This document shows, in pieces, positions 33,851 through 42,501 of a DNA stretch of 64,000 nt (its first letter is position 1; each line of letters starts with the position of its first letter). The notes beneath the pieces were generated by a model. The model saw only the letters and a program-made list of their open reading frames with translations, did not search any database and was not told where the DNA came from. A program made the position numbers and the translations under genes. The DNA is from Streptomyces sp. TRM70350 (GTDB taxonomy: Bacteria; Actinomycetota; Actinomycetes; Streptomycetales; Streptomycetaceae). The DNA lies in contig NZ_JAHUXH010000014.1 in the NCBI RefSeq assembly GCF_019219825.1, positions 62,001 to 126,000 of the forward strand. The letters are read 5' to 3'.

Positions 33851-34831
33851 ATGCATGCGATCACGATTCCCGAACCTGGTGGGCCCGAGGCGCTGGTGTG
33901 GGACGAGGTCCCGGATCCGGTCGCCGGGGAGGGCGAGGTCCTGGTCGAGGTGGTGGCGAGCGCCGTCAACCGGGCCGACATCCTGCAACGCCAGGGCCAC
34001 TACAACCCGCCGCCCGACGCGTCCCCCTACCCCGGCCTGGAGTGCTCCGGCCGCATCGCCGCCCTCGGTCCGGGCGTCGCCGGATGGGCCGTCGGTGACG
34101 AGGTGTGCGCCCTGCTCTCCGGTGGTGGCTACGCCGAGAAGGTCGCCGTTCCGGCGGGCCAGCTGCTGCCGGTGCCCCGCGGCCTCGACGTGCGGCAGGC
34201 CGCGGCCCTGCCCGAGGTGACCTGCACAGTGTGGTCCAACGTCTTCATGGTCGCCCATCTTCGCCCCGGCGAGACCTTCCTCGTGCACGGCGGTTCCAGC
34301 GGCATCGGCACCATGGCGATCCAGCTCGCCAAGGCCGTCGGCGCCAAGGTCGCCGTCACCGCGGGCACCAAGGAGAAGCTGGAGCGCTGCGCCGAACTGG
34401 GCGCCGACATCCTGATCAACTACCGCGAGCAGGACTTCGTCGAGGAGATCAGGCAGGCCACGGCCGGTGCGGGCGCCGACGTCATCCTCGACAACATGGG
34501 CGCCAAGTACCTCGACCGCAACGTCCGGGCCCTCGCCGTCAACGGCCGACTGGCGATCATCGGCATGCAGGGCGGCGTCAAGGGCGAGCTGAACATCGGC
34601 ACCCTCCTCAGCAAGCGCGCCGCGATCAGCGCGACCTCGCTGCGCGCCCGCCCGCTCGGCGAGAAGGCGGCCATCGTCGCCGCCGTACGCGAACACGTCT
34701 GGCCGCTGCTCGACGCCGGTCACGTCCGCCCGGTGATCGACCGCGAGTTGCCCATGCGGGACGCCGGCGACGCCCACCGCCTGCTGGAGGAGAGCGGCCA
34801 CGTCGGAAAGGTGCTGCTGGTCACGGCGTAA
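33851..34831 (+). CDS. NAD(P)H-quinone oxidoreductase (zinc-free medium-chain type)
   Basis: 326 residues of the quinone oxidoreductase / PIG3 family. Segments: ADILQRQGHYNPPPDASPYP, GLECSGRIAALG, FLVHGGSSGIGTMAIQLAKA (NADPH site), AGTKEKLERCAELGADILIN and NMGAKYLDRNVRALA. The catalytic zinc ligands of alcohol dehydrogenases are absent, as expected. TAGCGT (33838-33843) is 7 nt before the ATG, so the mRNA may be leaderless. It is divergent from the DrrA gene. Confidence 0.88.
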   Translation: MHAITIPEPGGPEALVWDEVPDPVAGEGEVLVEVVASAVNRADILQRQGHYNPPPDASPYPGLECSGRIAALGPGVAGWAVGDEVCALLSGGGYAEKVAVPAGQLLPVPRGLDVRQAAALPEVTCTVWSNVFMVAHLRPGETFLVHGGSSGIGTMAIQLAKAVGAKVAVTAGTKEKLERCAELGADILINYREQDFVEEIRQATAGAGADVILDNMGAKYLDRNVRALAVNGRLAIIGMQGGVKGELNIGTLLSKRAAISATSLRARPLGEKAAIVAAVREHVWPLLDAGHVRPVIDRELPMRDAGDAHRLLEESGHVGKVLLVTA

Positions 34832-34872
34832 CGAAACTCCTGCCGGGCACGACGTGCCACGCGAGGCCGCCC

Positions 34873-35391
34873 TCAGCCCTGCGCCCGGCGCACCCGCAGG
34901 GCCACGAAGGCGAGCCCGAGCCCGAGGCCGATGAGCACCAGCCCACTGCCCAGCGGCAGGATCCGCAGCACCGGTCCGGACGCGTCGGAGTCCACGACAG
35001 CCTGGTCCACGGGCTCGTCCTCGTGCGTGGCCGCCCCGGCGTCGGACGCGGGCGGCGACGCGGGTACGTCGTCGGCGGCGCCGGTCCCGTTCGGGCGCGC
35101 CGCCGTCCCGGGCCACGGCTCCTCCGGCCGCCCCGGCCGCCCCGGCCGCAGCCGTCCCTCCCCGGCCCGGCTCCCGGCCCAGCTCGGTTCGACCGAGGCG
35201 GAAGAGGAAGGGGAGGGAGAGGGGGAGCCGGAGGGTTCGCCGCTCACCAACGGCACCTTCGCGTCGTACGACGGCCCCCCCGCCTCGTACGACGGCACAG
35301 CCCCGCACCCGAGCACGACCGTACTCAGCGCCACCCCCAGCAGCAGCAGCACCACCACCGCCGGACGCTTCACGCGCCGCCTTGGAGTCAC
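34873..35391 (-). CDS. Putative lipoprotein / membrane-anchored low-complexity protein
   Basis: 172 residues, not recognised as a family. An N-terminal signal helix (VVVLLLLGVALSTVVLGC) ends in a plausible lipobox VLGC. The middle is Ser/Pro/Gly-rich and would be extended. A C-terminal TM helix (LGSGLVLIGLGLGLAFVALR) ends in a short basic tail. The protein could thus be tethered at both ends. The GTG start follows GGGAGGGGG. The role is unknown. Confidence 0.65.
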   Translation of the reverse strand: MTPRRRVKRPAVVVLLLLGVALSTVVLGCGAVPSYEAGGPSYDAKVPLVSGEPSGSPSPSPSSSASVEPSWAGSRAGEGRLRPGRPGRPEEPWPGTAARPNGTGAADDVPASPPASDAGAATHEDEPVDQAVVDSDASGPVLRILPLGSGLVLIGLGLGLAFVALRVRRAQG

Positions 35392-35556
35392 GTCGGTGAC
35401 CCCCTCCCGGAAACAGGTCGCACCATCGACGGAACAACCCTCACATCAACTGACGATCACGGCATTCCGGGCGCCGCCAAGTGGTCGTAATCGGTGGATC
35501 AGCCTGCACGGGGGGCGCCTCAGTGGTGGGGTGGACGTGTGCGAGAGAATGACGGC

Positions 35557-36105
35557 ATGGAGATGCCGAGGAACGAACGGTCGTCGGAGAACGCCCAGAG
35601 GATCCTGGTCGTGGGCCAGGACGGCATGGCACTCGGCGGCGGTGGCGGCGGGGACGACGACTCCCACGAGACCCCGGTGACCGAGCAGGTCGAGCAGCCG
35701 GCCAAGGTGATGCGGATCGGCAGCATGATCAAGCAGCTTCTGGAGGAGGTGCGCGCCGCTCCCCTCGACGAGGCCAGCCGGGTCCGGCTCAAGGAGATCC
35801 ACGCGAGCTCGGTGAAGGAGCTGGAGGACGGCCTGGCGCCGGAACTCGTGGAGGAGCTGGAGCGGCTCTCCCTGCCGTTCACCGACGAGGCCACCCCCAG
35901 CGACGCCGAACTGCGGATCGCGCAGGCCCAGTTGGTCGGCTGGCTGGAGGGGCTCTTCCACGGGATCCAGACCACGCTGTTCGCCCAGCAGATGGCGGCA
36001 CGGGCCCAGTTGGAGCAGATGCGCCGCGCCCTCCCGCCGGGCATCACCCAGGAGGGCCACGACGAATCCCGCACGGGCGGCCGCTCGGGCGGACCGTACC
36101 TGTAA
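35557..36105 (+). CDS. bpa: Bacterial proteasome activator (Bpa/PafE family)
   Basis: 182 residues. The family is recognised by AQRILVVGQDGMAL at the start and by the four-helix body (KVMRIGSMIKQLLEEVRAAP, LVGWLEGLFHGIQTTLFAQQ). Bpa forms a dodecameric ring that opens the 20S proteasome without ATP. The very C-terminus is RSGGPYL; the mycobacterial protein ends in GQYL, which docks into the proteasome. Here a Pro replaces the Gln, so docking may be altered or the motif may be looser than thought. The ATG start is used; the upstream part of the frame is not conserved. Confidence 0.85.
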   Translation: MEMPRNERSSENAQRILVVGQDGMALGGGGGGDDDSHETPVTEQVEQPAKVMRIGSMIKQLLEEVRAAPLDEASRVRLKEIHASSVKELEDGLAPELVEELERLSLPFTDEATPSDAELRIAQAQLVGWLEGLFHGIQTTLFAQQMAARAQLEQMRRALPPGITQEGHDESRTGGRSGGPYL

Positions 36106-36116
36106 GGACACCACGA

Positions 36117-36140
36117 AGGGCCCGGCACACGCCGGGCCCT
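36117..36140. terminator. Bidirectional terminator between bpa and the kinase gene
   Basis: AGGGCCCGGC-ACAC-GCCGGGCCCT is a perfect 10-bp stem with a 4-nt loop, followed by CTCTTCTC. It lies between two convergent genes. Confidence 0.8.
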
Positions 36141-36175
36141 CTCTTCTCGAACGCGCCCTCGACGCGAGGCGCGGC

Positions 36176-37810
36176 TCAGGAGGCCGGATACCCCGTCGAC
36201 ACCCCAAGCTCGATCTCCGGCATGTCCTCCGGATCCACGTCCGTGCCCGCGGACGGGAACTGGTTCATGACCGTGCCGTCGCCGTAGGTGTTCTCGTCGA
36301 CGTCCTTGATCTTCAGCTGCCAGCCCGCGGCCTGGAGGCACTCCTTGACCGACGTGATGTTCTTGAACTGGAAGTCCGGGATCCGGATCTTCTCGGGGTC
36401 GTTGTACGACTCGTCCGGCTCCGTGCACTCCTCCTTGTCGATCGTCTTCGTCGTGTCCGGCCCGCGGTAGCCCGGCGCCTCGGTCGGCGACGAGGCGGAG
36501 GCACTCGTCCCGCCACCCCCGCCCGTGTTGTCGCTGCCGCCGCCGTTCAGCGCGAGAGCCGCGACCAGGCCGCCGACCGCGACGAGGGCCACGACGATCG
36601 AGCCGATGACGACCGGCTTGCTGCTCCTGCCGCCGCTCGCGGGCGGCGGCGCCTGCGGCGTGATGGTGTACGGCGGCGGCGTGCTCGGCGTCGGCTGCGG
36701 CCCGTACGCGGCGTGCGGCGTCTGGTAGCCGCCCTGCTGCGGATAGCCGTACGCCTGGGAGGGCGTCGGCGTGCCGTACGGGTTCGGCGTCGGGTGCGGC
36801 TGGTACGGCGTCTGGACGTTGCTCTGGGGCGGCACCCCGGTCGCCTGGTCGATCGGCGGGAACACCGCCGAGCCGACGCCCGCGCCGCTCTGCGTCGGCG
36901 CGCCCGGCACGATGCTCGGCGGGGCCGCCTGGAAGGACGCCGCCACGCGCAGGCACTCGTCGCGCATGGACTCGGCGGTCGGGAAGCGCTCGTTCGGGTT
37001 CTTCTTCAGCGCGCGGGCGATCAGCGCGTCCACGGCCGGCGGCAGCGAGCGGTTGATGGAGGACGCGGCCGGCGGTTCCTCCTGCACGTGCGCGTACGCG
37101 ATGGCCAGCGGCGAGTCGGCGTCGAACGGCAGCCGCCCGGTGACCAGTTGGAACAGCATGATGCCGACCGAGTACAGGTCGGAGCGGGCGTCCACGCCCC
37201 GGCCGAGCGCCTGTTCCGGCGAGAGGTACTGCGGGGTGCCGACGACCATGCCGGTCTGCGTCATCGACGTGACACCGGACTGCATGGCGCGGGCGATGCC
37301 GAAGTCCATGACCTTGACCACACCGCGCTTGGTCACCATCACGTTGCCCGGCTTGATGTCCCGGTGGACCAGGCCCATCTCGTGGCTGATCTCCAGCGCC
37401 GCCAGCACGTCCGCGGTGACCTTCAGCGCCTTGTCGGCGGGCATCGCGCCGTACTGCCGTACGTCCTCGTCGAGCACCGAGCCGAGCGGGCGGCCCTCGA
37501 CGTACTCCATGACGATGTACGGCATCGTCGTTCCGTCGAGGTCGTCCTCGCCGGTGTCGAAGACCGAGACGATGTTGGTGTGCGTGAGCTTCGCCACGGC
37601 CTGCGCCTCGCGGCGGAAGCGCTCGCGGAACGCCTGTTCCCGGCCCAGCTCGGTGTGCAGTGTCTTGATCGCGACCTGGCGGTCGAGTACCGCGTCGTAC
37701 GCGAGGTGCACCGAGGCCATGCCGCCCTGGCCGAGCAAGTCACGCAGCTGATACCGGCCGCCGGCGAGCGCCCGCCCCGCGTACCGGCCCTGTGCGCCGT
37801 CCTGGCTCAT
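36176..37810 (-). CDS. Serine/threonine protein kinase with one C-terminal PASTA domain
   Basis: 544 residues. The kinase domain (about 15-280) has the Gly loop LLGQGGMASVH, VAIKTLH, catalytic VHRDIKPGNVMV, DFGIA and GTPQYLSPEQALG. A Pro/Tyr/Gln-rich linker leads to one TM helix (VVIGSIVVALVAVGGLVAAL) near residue 420. The outside ends with one PASTA-like domain (VKECLQAAGWQLKIKDVDEN). PASTA kinases bind peptidoglycan fragments or muropeptides. Divergent from a second kinase gene with a 337-bp promoter gap. Confidence 0.92.
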   Translation of the reverse strand: MSQDGAQGRYAGRALAGGRYQLRDLLGQGGMASVHLAYDAVLDRQVAIKTLHTELGREQAFRERFRREAQAVAKLTHTNIVSVFDTGEDDLDGTTMPYIVMEYVEGRPLGSVLDEDVRQYGAMPADKALKVTADVLAALEISHEMGLVHRDIKPGNVMVTKRGVVKVMDFGIARAMQSGVTSMTQTGMVVGTPQYLSPEQALGRGVDARSDLYSVGIMLFQLVTGRLPFDADSPLAIAYAHVQEEPPAASSINRSLPPAVDALIARALKKNPNERFPTAESMRDECLRVAASFQAAPPSIVPGAPTQSGAGVGSAVFPPIDQATGVPPQSNVQTPYQPHPTPNPYGTPTPSQAYGYPQQGGYQTPHAAYGPQPTPSTPPPYTITPQAPPPASGGRSSKPVVIGSIVVALVAVGGLVAALALNGGGSDNTGGGGGTSASASSPTEAPGYRGPDTTKTIDKEECTEPDESYNDPEKIRIPDFQFKNITSVKECLQAAGWQLKIKDVDENTYGDGTVMNQFPSAGTDVDPEDMPEIELGVSTGYPAS

Positions 37811-38147
37811 GTTCCCTTGTCCCCCGTAGGCCTTCAGGCGCCGTTGATCGAAAGTGCTATTCCCGGCCAAGTCTGCCCCAGGGCACTGACACGTCAAGCT
37901 CGGTGCCCGTTCCGTGACCGTACGCGAAAGAAGCGTCGCGGAAGCGTTACAGCGGCCGTACGGCCGGTACACAGGATTTGCACGACGCGACGGCACGAGG
38001 GTTTGATGACCCGTTCGACGGCCCGTCCGTCCTGGACCGGTCCCTGTCTCCATCTCGGACCGGCGGCTTGCGCGAAGGCTGTAGCGTGGCCGACGGAGAC
38101 CGTAACAACACCGCGCGCACCGCGGGCAGAAACGACGGCGAGGACTG
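37811..38147. promoter_or_regulatory. Divergent promoter region of two kinase genes
   Basis: 337 bp without a supportable gene. TAGCGT at 38082-38087 is a likely -10 for the plus-strand kinase. The stretch from 37910 to 37980 (ACGCGAAAGAAGCG, GTACGGCCGGTAC) has short inverted repeats that may be operators. Confidence 0.4.
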
Positions 38148-39791
38148 ATGGCACAGCAGCAGCGCGCTCAGGGCCCGTCCGACCCCGAGGCGACTGGCGG
38201 CGGGATGTCAGATGCGCCGGAAATGTGGGGTAACGGCGGACTTGTCGGGGACGGCCGGTACCGGCTGACCCGCAGACTCGGCCGGGGCGGCATGGCCGAG
38301 GTGTTCGCGGCCGAGGACGTGCGCCTCGGACGCACTGTGGCGGTCAAGCTGCTGCGCTCCGATCTCGCCGAGGACCCGGTGTCCAAGGCCCGCTTCACGC
38401 GCGAGGCCCAGTCGGTGGCCGGCCTCAACCACCACGCGATCGTCGCCGTGTACGACTCCGGCGAGGACTTCGTGGGCGGCCAGTCGGTGCCGTACATCGT
38501 GATGGAGCTGGTCGAGGGCCGCACCATCCGCGATCTGCTGCACAACGCCGAGGCGCCCGGCCCGGAGCAGGCCCTGATCATCGTCTCCGGCGTCCTGGAG
38601 GCGCTCGCCTACTCGCACCAGCACGGCATCGTGCACCGCGACATCAAGCCGGCGAACGTCATCATCACCCACAACGGCGCCGTCAAGGTGATGGACTTCG
38701 GCATCGCCCGCGCCCTGCACGGGGCGTCCACGACGATGACGCAGACCGGCATGGTCATGGGCACCCCGCAGTACCTCTCCCCGGAGCAGGCGCTGGGCAA
38801 GGCCGTCGACCACCGCTCCGACCTGTACGCGACGGGCTGTCTGCTCTACGAACTCCTCGCGCTGCGCCCGCCGTTCGTCGGTGAGACCCCGCTGTCGGTG
38901 GTCTACCAGCACGTCCAGGACATCCCCACCCCGCCGTCGGAGGTCTACGAGGGCTCGCCGCCGGAGCTGGACGGCCTCGTCATGCGCTCGCTCGCCAAGG
39001 AGCCCGACGACCGCTTCCAGACCGCCGAGGAGATGCGCGGGCTGGTCCAGTACGGCCTGCAGATGCTGTACGACCAGGGCGGCCACACCGGCACCTGGAA
39101 CACCGGCCCCGTCACCGCGCAACACGACAGCGGGAAGACCCCGGCGATGGGCATGGCGGGCACCGCCGTGCTGCCGAACTCGGCGGAGGGCACCGCGCAG
39201 ATCCCGCAGCCGATCATCCCCGGCTACGGCGGCCGCGACGACGGCGGTTTCGAGGGGCACGGCAACAAGGGCAGCGGCCGCGGCAAGCTGTGGATCCTCG
39301 CCGTGCTCGCGGTGATCGCCATCGCGGCGGGCGTCGCGCTGGCCCTGAACAACGGCGGCGGCGGCGAGGGCGGCACCGGCACCACGCCGACCCCGACCAC
39401 CTCGCAGAGCACCGGGAACGAGACGCCCAGCGAGTCGCCGAGCGACCAGGCGACCGAGGGTTCCACGGACACGTCCACCGAGGACAGCGGCACCTCGGGC
39501 TCCGACTGGGGTGACTACACGCCGTCGTACACGCCGTCGTACACGCCGTCCCCGTCCTACAGCCAAGACCCGACGGATCAGCCGACGAACACCACGCCGA
39601 CCGACACCGGCAGCACGGACACCGGCGGGACCGACACCGGTGGCACGAACACCGGCGGGACCGGTGGCACGGACACCGGCGGAACCAACACCGGTGGCAC
39701 GAACACCGGGGGCACGGACACGGGTGGCACGGACGCCGGCGGCACCGACGCGGGCGCCATCAGCGGCGCCGACGCAGGCGGCGTCGGCTGA
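38148..39791 (+). CDS. Serine/threonine protein kinase with repetitive outside tail
   Basis: 547 residues. The kinase domain (about 35-300) has RLGRGGMAEVFAAED, VAVKLLRSDL, catalytic VHRDIKPANVIIT, DFGIAR and GTPQYLSPEQALG. One TM helix (LWILAVLAVIAIAAGVALAL) is near residue 390. There is no PASTA domain; the outside tail is a Thr/Ser/Pro/Gly stretch ending in many DTGGT repeats. It is similar to the divergent kinase over the kinase domain, so the two look like old duplicates that now differ in their sensing tails. Confidence 0.9.
   Translation: MAQQQRAQGPSDPEATGGGMSDAPEMWGNGGLVGDGRYRLTRRLGRGGMAEVFAAEDVRLGRTVAVKLLRSDLAEDPVSKARFTREAQSVAGLNHHAIVAVYDSGEDFVGGQSVPYIVMELVEGRTIRDLLHNAEAPGPEQALIIVSGVLEALAYSHQHGIVHRDIKPANVIITHNGAVKVMDFGIARALHGASTTMTQTGMVMGTPQYLSPEQALGKAVDHRSDLYATGCLLYELLALRPPFVGETPLSVVYQHVQDIPTPPSEVYEGSPPELDGLVMRSLAKEPDDRFQTAEEMRGLVQYGLQMLYDQGGHTGTWNTGPVTAQHDSGKTPAMGMAGTAVLPNSAEGTAQIPQPIIPGYGGRDDGGFEGHGNKGSGRGKLWILAVLAVIAIAAGVALALNNGGGGEGGTGTTPTPTTSQSTGNETPSESPSDQATEGSTDTSTEDSGTSGSDWGDYTPSYTPSYTPSPSYSQDPTDQPTNTTPTDTGSTDTGGTDTGGTNTGGTGGTDTGGTNTGGTNTGGTDTGGTDAGGTDAGAISGADAGGVG
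39598..39759 (+). repeat. 15-bp-period repeat encoding DTGGT units
   Basis: About ten imperfect copies of an ACCGGYGGCACGGAC-type unit encode TDTGG/TNTGG repeats at the C-terminus of the kinase. They are in frame throughout. Confidence 0.8.
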
Positions 39792-39809
39792 GCCGCCCCC
39801 GGGCGGGCG

Positions 39810-40826
39810 TCACTCCACGAACGCCCCGCACACCGCGTCGTACTCCCGCGTCCACCACACGGCCAGTGCCGAGGCGGCCGGGAACTGGGGGTCGGCGCGG
39901 GTGTCGCCGCGTTCGTAGTGCCAGCGCAGCATCCAGAAGTCGTTGAGCCGCTCCCACCACACGCGGTGCACGGCCGCCGCGAGCTCCGAGGGCGTGGCCC
40001 CGGCGGCACGCCGGTACGCGCACGCGTACGCCCGCACCTTGGGCAGGTCGAGGGTCCCGACGGGCCGTACGAAGAAGATCGCTGCGGCGCGTACGGCCTC
40101 CTCCGCGCGGGGCTGGACGCCGAGCCGGTCCCAGTCGACGATCGCGGCCGGCGCGTCCCCCCGGTAGAGCAGGTTGAACGGGTGGAAGTCGCCGTGCACC
40201 CAGCCCACCGAGCCACCGCGCGGGGGACGCCGGTCCGCGTGCCGCTCCAGCAGGGCGCGCCGCTCCAGGAGGCGGTGGCGGGCCAGTTCGTCGAAGGAGT
40301 CGGCGGGGCGGTGCCGGCGTACGCGCGCGAGGAGGTCGTCGATCAGGTCGAAGGTGTCGGCGGGGTCGGCGCTCTCCACGGGGTGCGGGCTGGTGGCCGG
40401 GGGCGTGCGCCCCTTGGGCGGCATCACGCGCTCCAGGGTGGCGTGGACGGCGCCGAGCAGCGCCCCCAGGCGCGCGCACTGCCCGGTGCTGAGCTGCCCG
40501 CCGTGCCGGTGGCGGCCGTCGATCCACGGGTGCAGGGCGTACGCGTGGCCGCCCACCACCGCGACCGTACGGCCGTCCCGCCCGGCCAGCGGCGGGGCCA
40601 CCGGGACGCCGAGGTCGGCCAGTCGCTGGGTGGCCCGGTGCCGGCGTTCGATGGCGGCGGGGTCGGCGGTGTCCGGGTCGAAGTGGTGCTTGAGGAAGTA
40701 GCGGCCGCGGGTGGTGCAGAGCCGGTAGCCCCGGTTGAGCAGGCCCTGGTCGACGGGGTCGCAGGCGAGGGCGGAACCGGCGGCGTACTGGCGCAGGAGG
40801 GCGCTCAGCGGGGGCGCGTGGGGCAT
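39810..40826 (-). CDS. Aminoglycoside phosphotransferase family protein
   Basis: 338 residues. The kinase-like fold is shown by GSVGWVHGDFHPFNLLYRGD (catalytic HGDFHPxN) and AIVDWDRLG (metal-binding Asp). The N-terminal lobe has YFLKHHFDP with a Lys that may bind ATP. The APH family includes choline, homoserine and antibiotic kinases; the substrate is not evident. The ATG at 40826 is used; a GTG 27 bp upstream would add nine residues. No clear RBS decides. Confidence 0.78.
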   Translation of the reverse strand: MPHAPPLSALLRQYAAGSALACDPVDQGLLNRGYRLCTTRGRYFLKHHFDPDTADPAAIERRHRATQRLADLGVPVAPPLAGRDGRTVAVVGGHAYALHPWIDGRHRHGGQLSTGQCARLGALLGAVHATLERVMPPKGRTPPATSPHPVESADPADTFDLIDDLLARVRRHRPADSFDELARHRLLERRALLERHADRRPPRGGSVGWVHGDFHPFNLLYRGDAPAAIVDWDRLGVQPRAEEAVRAAAIFFVRPVGTLDLPKVRAYACAYRRAAGATPSELAAAVHRVWWERLNDFWMLRWHYERGDTRADPQFPAASALAVWWTREYDAVCGAFVE

Positions 40827-41323
40827 GGGGGGTGGTACACAAGGGCGCGGCACGCGCCAGATGCTAGGGCACGAGCCGAGCGTGTGAGCTGGGCGTTGTC
40901 ACAGGAAGTCGTCGGTGGTCGCTTTCGGTCACGAGTGTGGCCGTAAATCAAGCGCGGCTGTGATCGCCGAGCAGAAATACCCGGACTTTTCGATCTTCGC
41001 GCAACACGCCAGTCTCACCCACAAACTCTTCCCGTCACCTGGGTCAGCGGGATAACGTGCCGGTGTTCCGGCCCCCTGCAAGGCTGTGACCAGGGCCCCT
41101 TCCCGGCTTTTCGATTTACTTGGATTTCCAAGCAAAAACGCAGGTCAGGAGGGGTTTCACAGAAATGTGGAGCACTGGGTAACGTGACTGTTGCAGGGCG
41201 CTCGCCGGGGCACCTGTCACGCCTGTTCCGGCCGAGCGGCACCCACCCCGTGCACGGGACGGACAGGTGAGCCGCACTGGCTTTCCCGGCAATCCCGGGG
41301 GCCGGACCGACGGAGGAGCACAC
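40827..41323. promoter_or_regulatory. Intergenic region with palindrome upstream of the second bkd operon
   Basis: A 497-bp gap with no supportable gene. It holds an unusually AT-rich patch around CTTGGATTTCCAAG (41119-41132), a perfect 6-bp inverted repeat, flanked by ATTTA and AAAAA. It lies about 190 bp before the E1 alpha start and is a candidate operator for an Lrp-type protein such as BkdR. Confidence 0.45.
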
Positions 41324-42499
41324 GTGACCGTGGAGAGCACTGCCGCGCGCAAGCCGCGACGCAGCGCCGGAGGCAAGGCCGGCACCAAGCGCACCACCCG
41401 CAACACCGCCCAGGACACCGACCCCGAACTCGTACAGCTGCTGACGCCCGAGGGCGAGCGCGTCAAGAACGCCGAGTACGGGCCGTACGTCGCCGATGTC
41501 ACCCCCGAAGAGCTCCGCGGCCTTTACCGCGACATGGTGCTCACCCGCCGCTTCGACGCCGAGGCCACCGCCCTGCAGCGCCAGGGCGAACTGGGACTGT
41601 GGGCCTCGCTGCTCGGCCAGGAGGCCGCCCAGATCGGCTCCGGCCGCGCGCTGCGCGACGACGACTACGTCTTCCCGACCTACCGCGAGCACGGCGTCGC
41701 CTGGTGCCGCGGCGTCGACCCGACCAACCTGCTGGGGATGTTCCGCGGCGTCAACCACGGCGGCTGGGACCCGAACGGCAACAACTTCCACCTCTACACG
41801 ATCGTCATCGGCTCCCAGACCCTGCACGCCACCGGCTACGCGATGGGCGTCGCCAAGGACGGCGCGGACTCGGCGGTCATCGCGTACTTCGGTGACGGCG
41901 CCTCCAGCCAGGGCGACGTGGCCGAATCGTTCACCTTCTCGGCGGTCTACAACGCCCCGGTGGTGTTCTTCTGCCAGAACAACCAGTGGGCGATCTCCGA
42001 GCCCACCGAGCGCCAGACGCGCGTGCCGCTGTACCAGCGCGCCCGCGGCTACGGCTTCCCGGGCGTCCGCGTCGACGGCAACGACGTGCTGGCCTGCCTC
42101 GCGGTCACCAAGTGCGCGCTGGAGCGGGCCCGCAGCGGCGAGGGACCGACGCTGGTCGAGGCGTACACCTACCGCATGGGCGCGCACACCACCTCCGACG
42201 ACCCCACCCGCTACCGGCACGACGACGAGCGCGCCGCCTGGGAGGCGAAGGACCCGATCCTGCGCCTTCGCCGCTACCTGGAGGCGTCAAACCACGCGGA
42301 CGAGGGATTCTTCGCGGAACTGGAGACGGAGAGCGAGGCGTTGGGCAGGCGAGTGCGCGAAGCGGTCCGTGCCATGCCGGACCCGGACCACTTCGCCATC
42401 TTCGAGAACGTGTACGCGGACGGGCATGCGCTCGTCGACGAGGAGCGAGCCCAGTTCGCCGCCTACCAGGCGTCGTTCACGGACGTAGAGGGGGTCTGA
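41324..42499 (+). CDS. bkdA: Branched-chain 2-oxoacid dehydrogenase E1 alpha (locus 2)
   Basis: 391 residues. ThDP motif VIAYFGDGASSQGDVAESF with the Asn in VVFFCQNNQWA; phosphorylation-loop-like region RMGAHTTSDDPTRYRHDD. It has a basic N-terminal tail rich in Arg/Lys. GTG follows GGAGGAG (41312-41318), so the frame upstream is not used. The gene is a diverged paralogue of that at 23487. Three genes follow one another closely and encode E1 alpha, E1 beta and E2. Confidence 0.9.
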   Translation: MTVESTAARKPRRSAGGKAGTKRTTRNTAQDTDPELVQLLTPEGERVKNAEYGPYVADVTPEELRGLYRDMVLTRRFDAEATALQRQGELGLWASLLGQEAAQIGSGRALRDDDYVFPTYREHGVAWCRGVDPTNLLGMFRGVNHGGWDPNGNNFHLYTIVIGSQTLHATGYAMGVAKDGADSAVIAYFGDGASSQGDVAESFTFSAVYNAPVVFFCQNNQWAISEPTERQTRVPLYQRARGYGFPGVRVDGNDVLACLAVTKCALERARSGEGPTLVEAYTYRMGAHTTSDDPTRYRHDDERAAWEAKDPILRLRRYLEASNHADEGFFAELETESEALGRRVREAVRAMPDPDHFAIFENVYADGHALVDEERAQFAAYQASFTDVEGV

Positions 42500-42501
42500 A
42501 G

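Noticed and set aside
41165..41179. Tiny leader ORF (M-W-S-T-G-stop) before the second bkd operon
   Set aside because: Too short to support, contains no branched-chain residues and has no attenuator hairpin close by.
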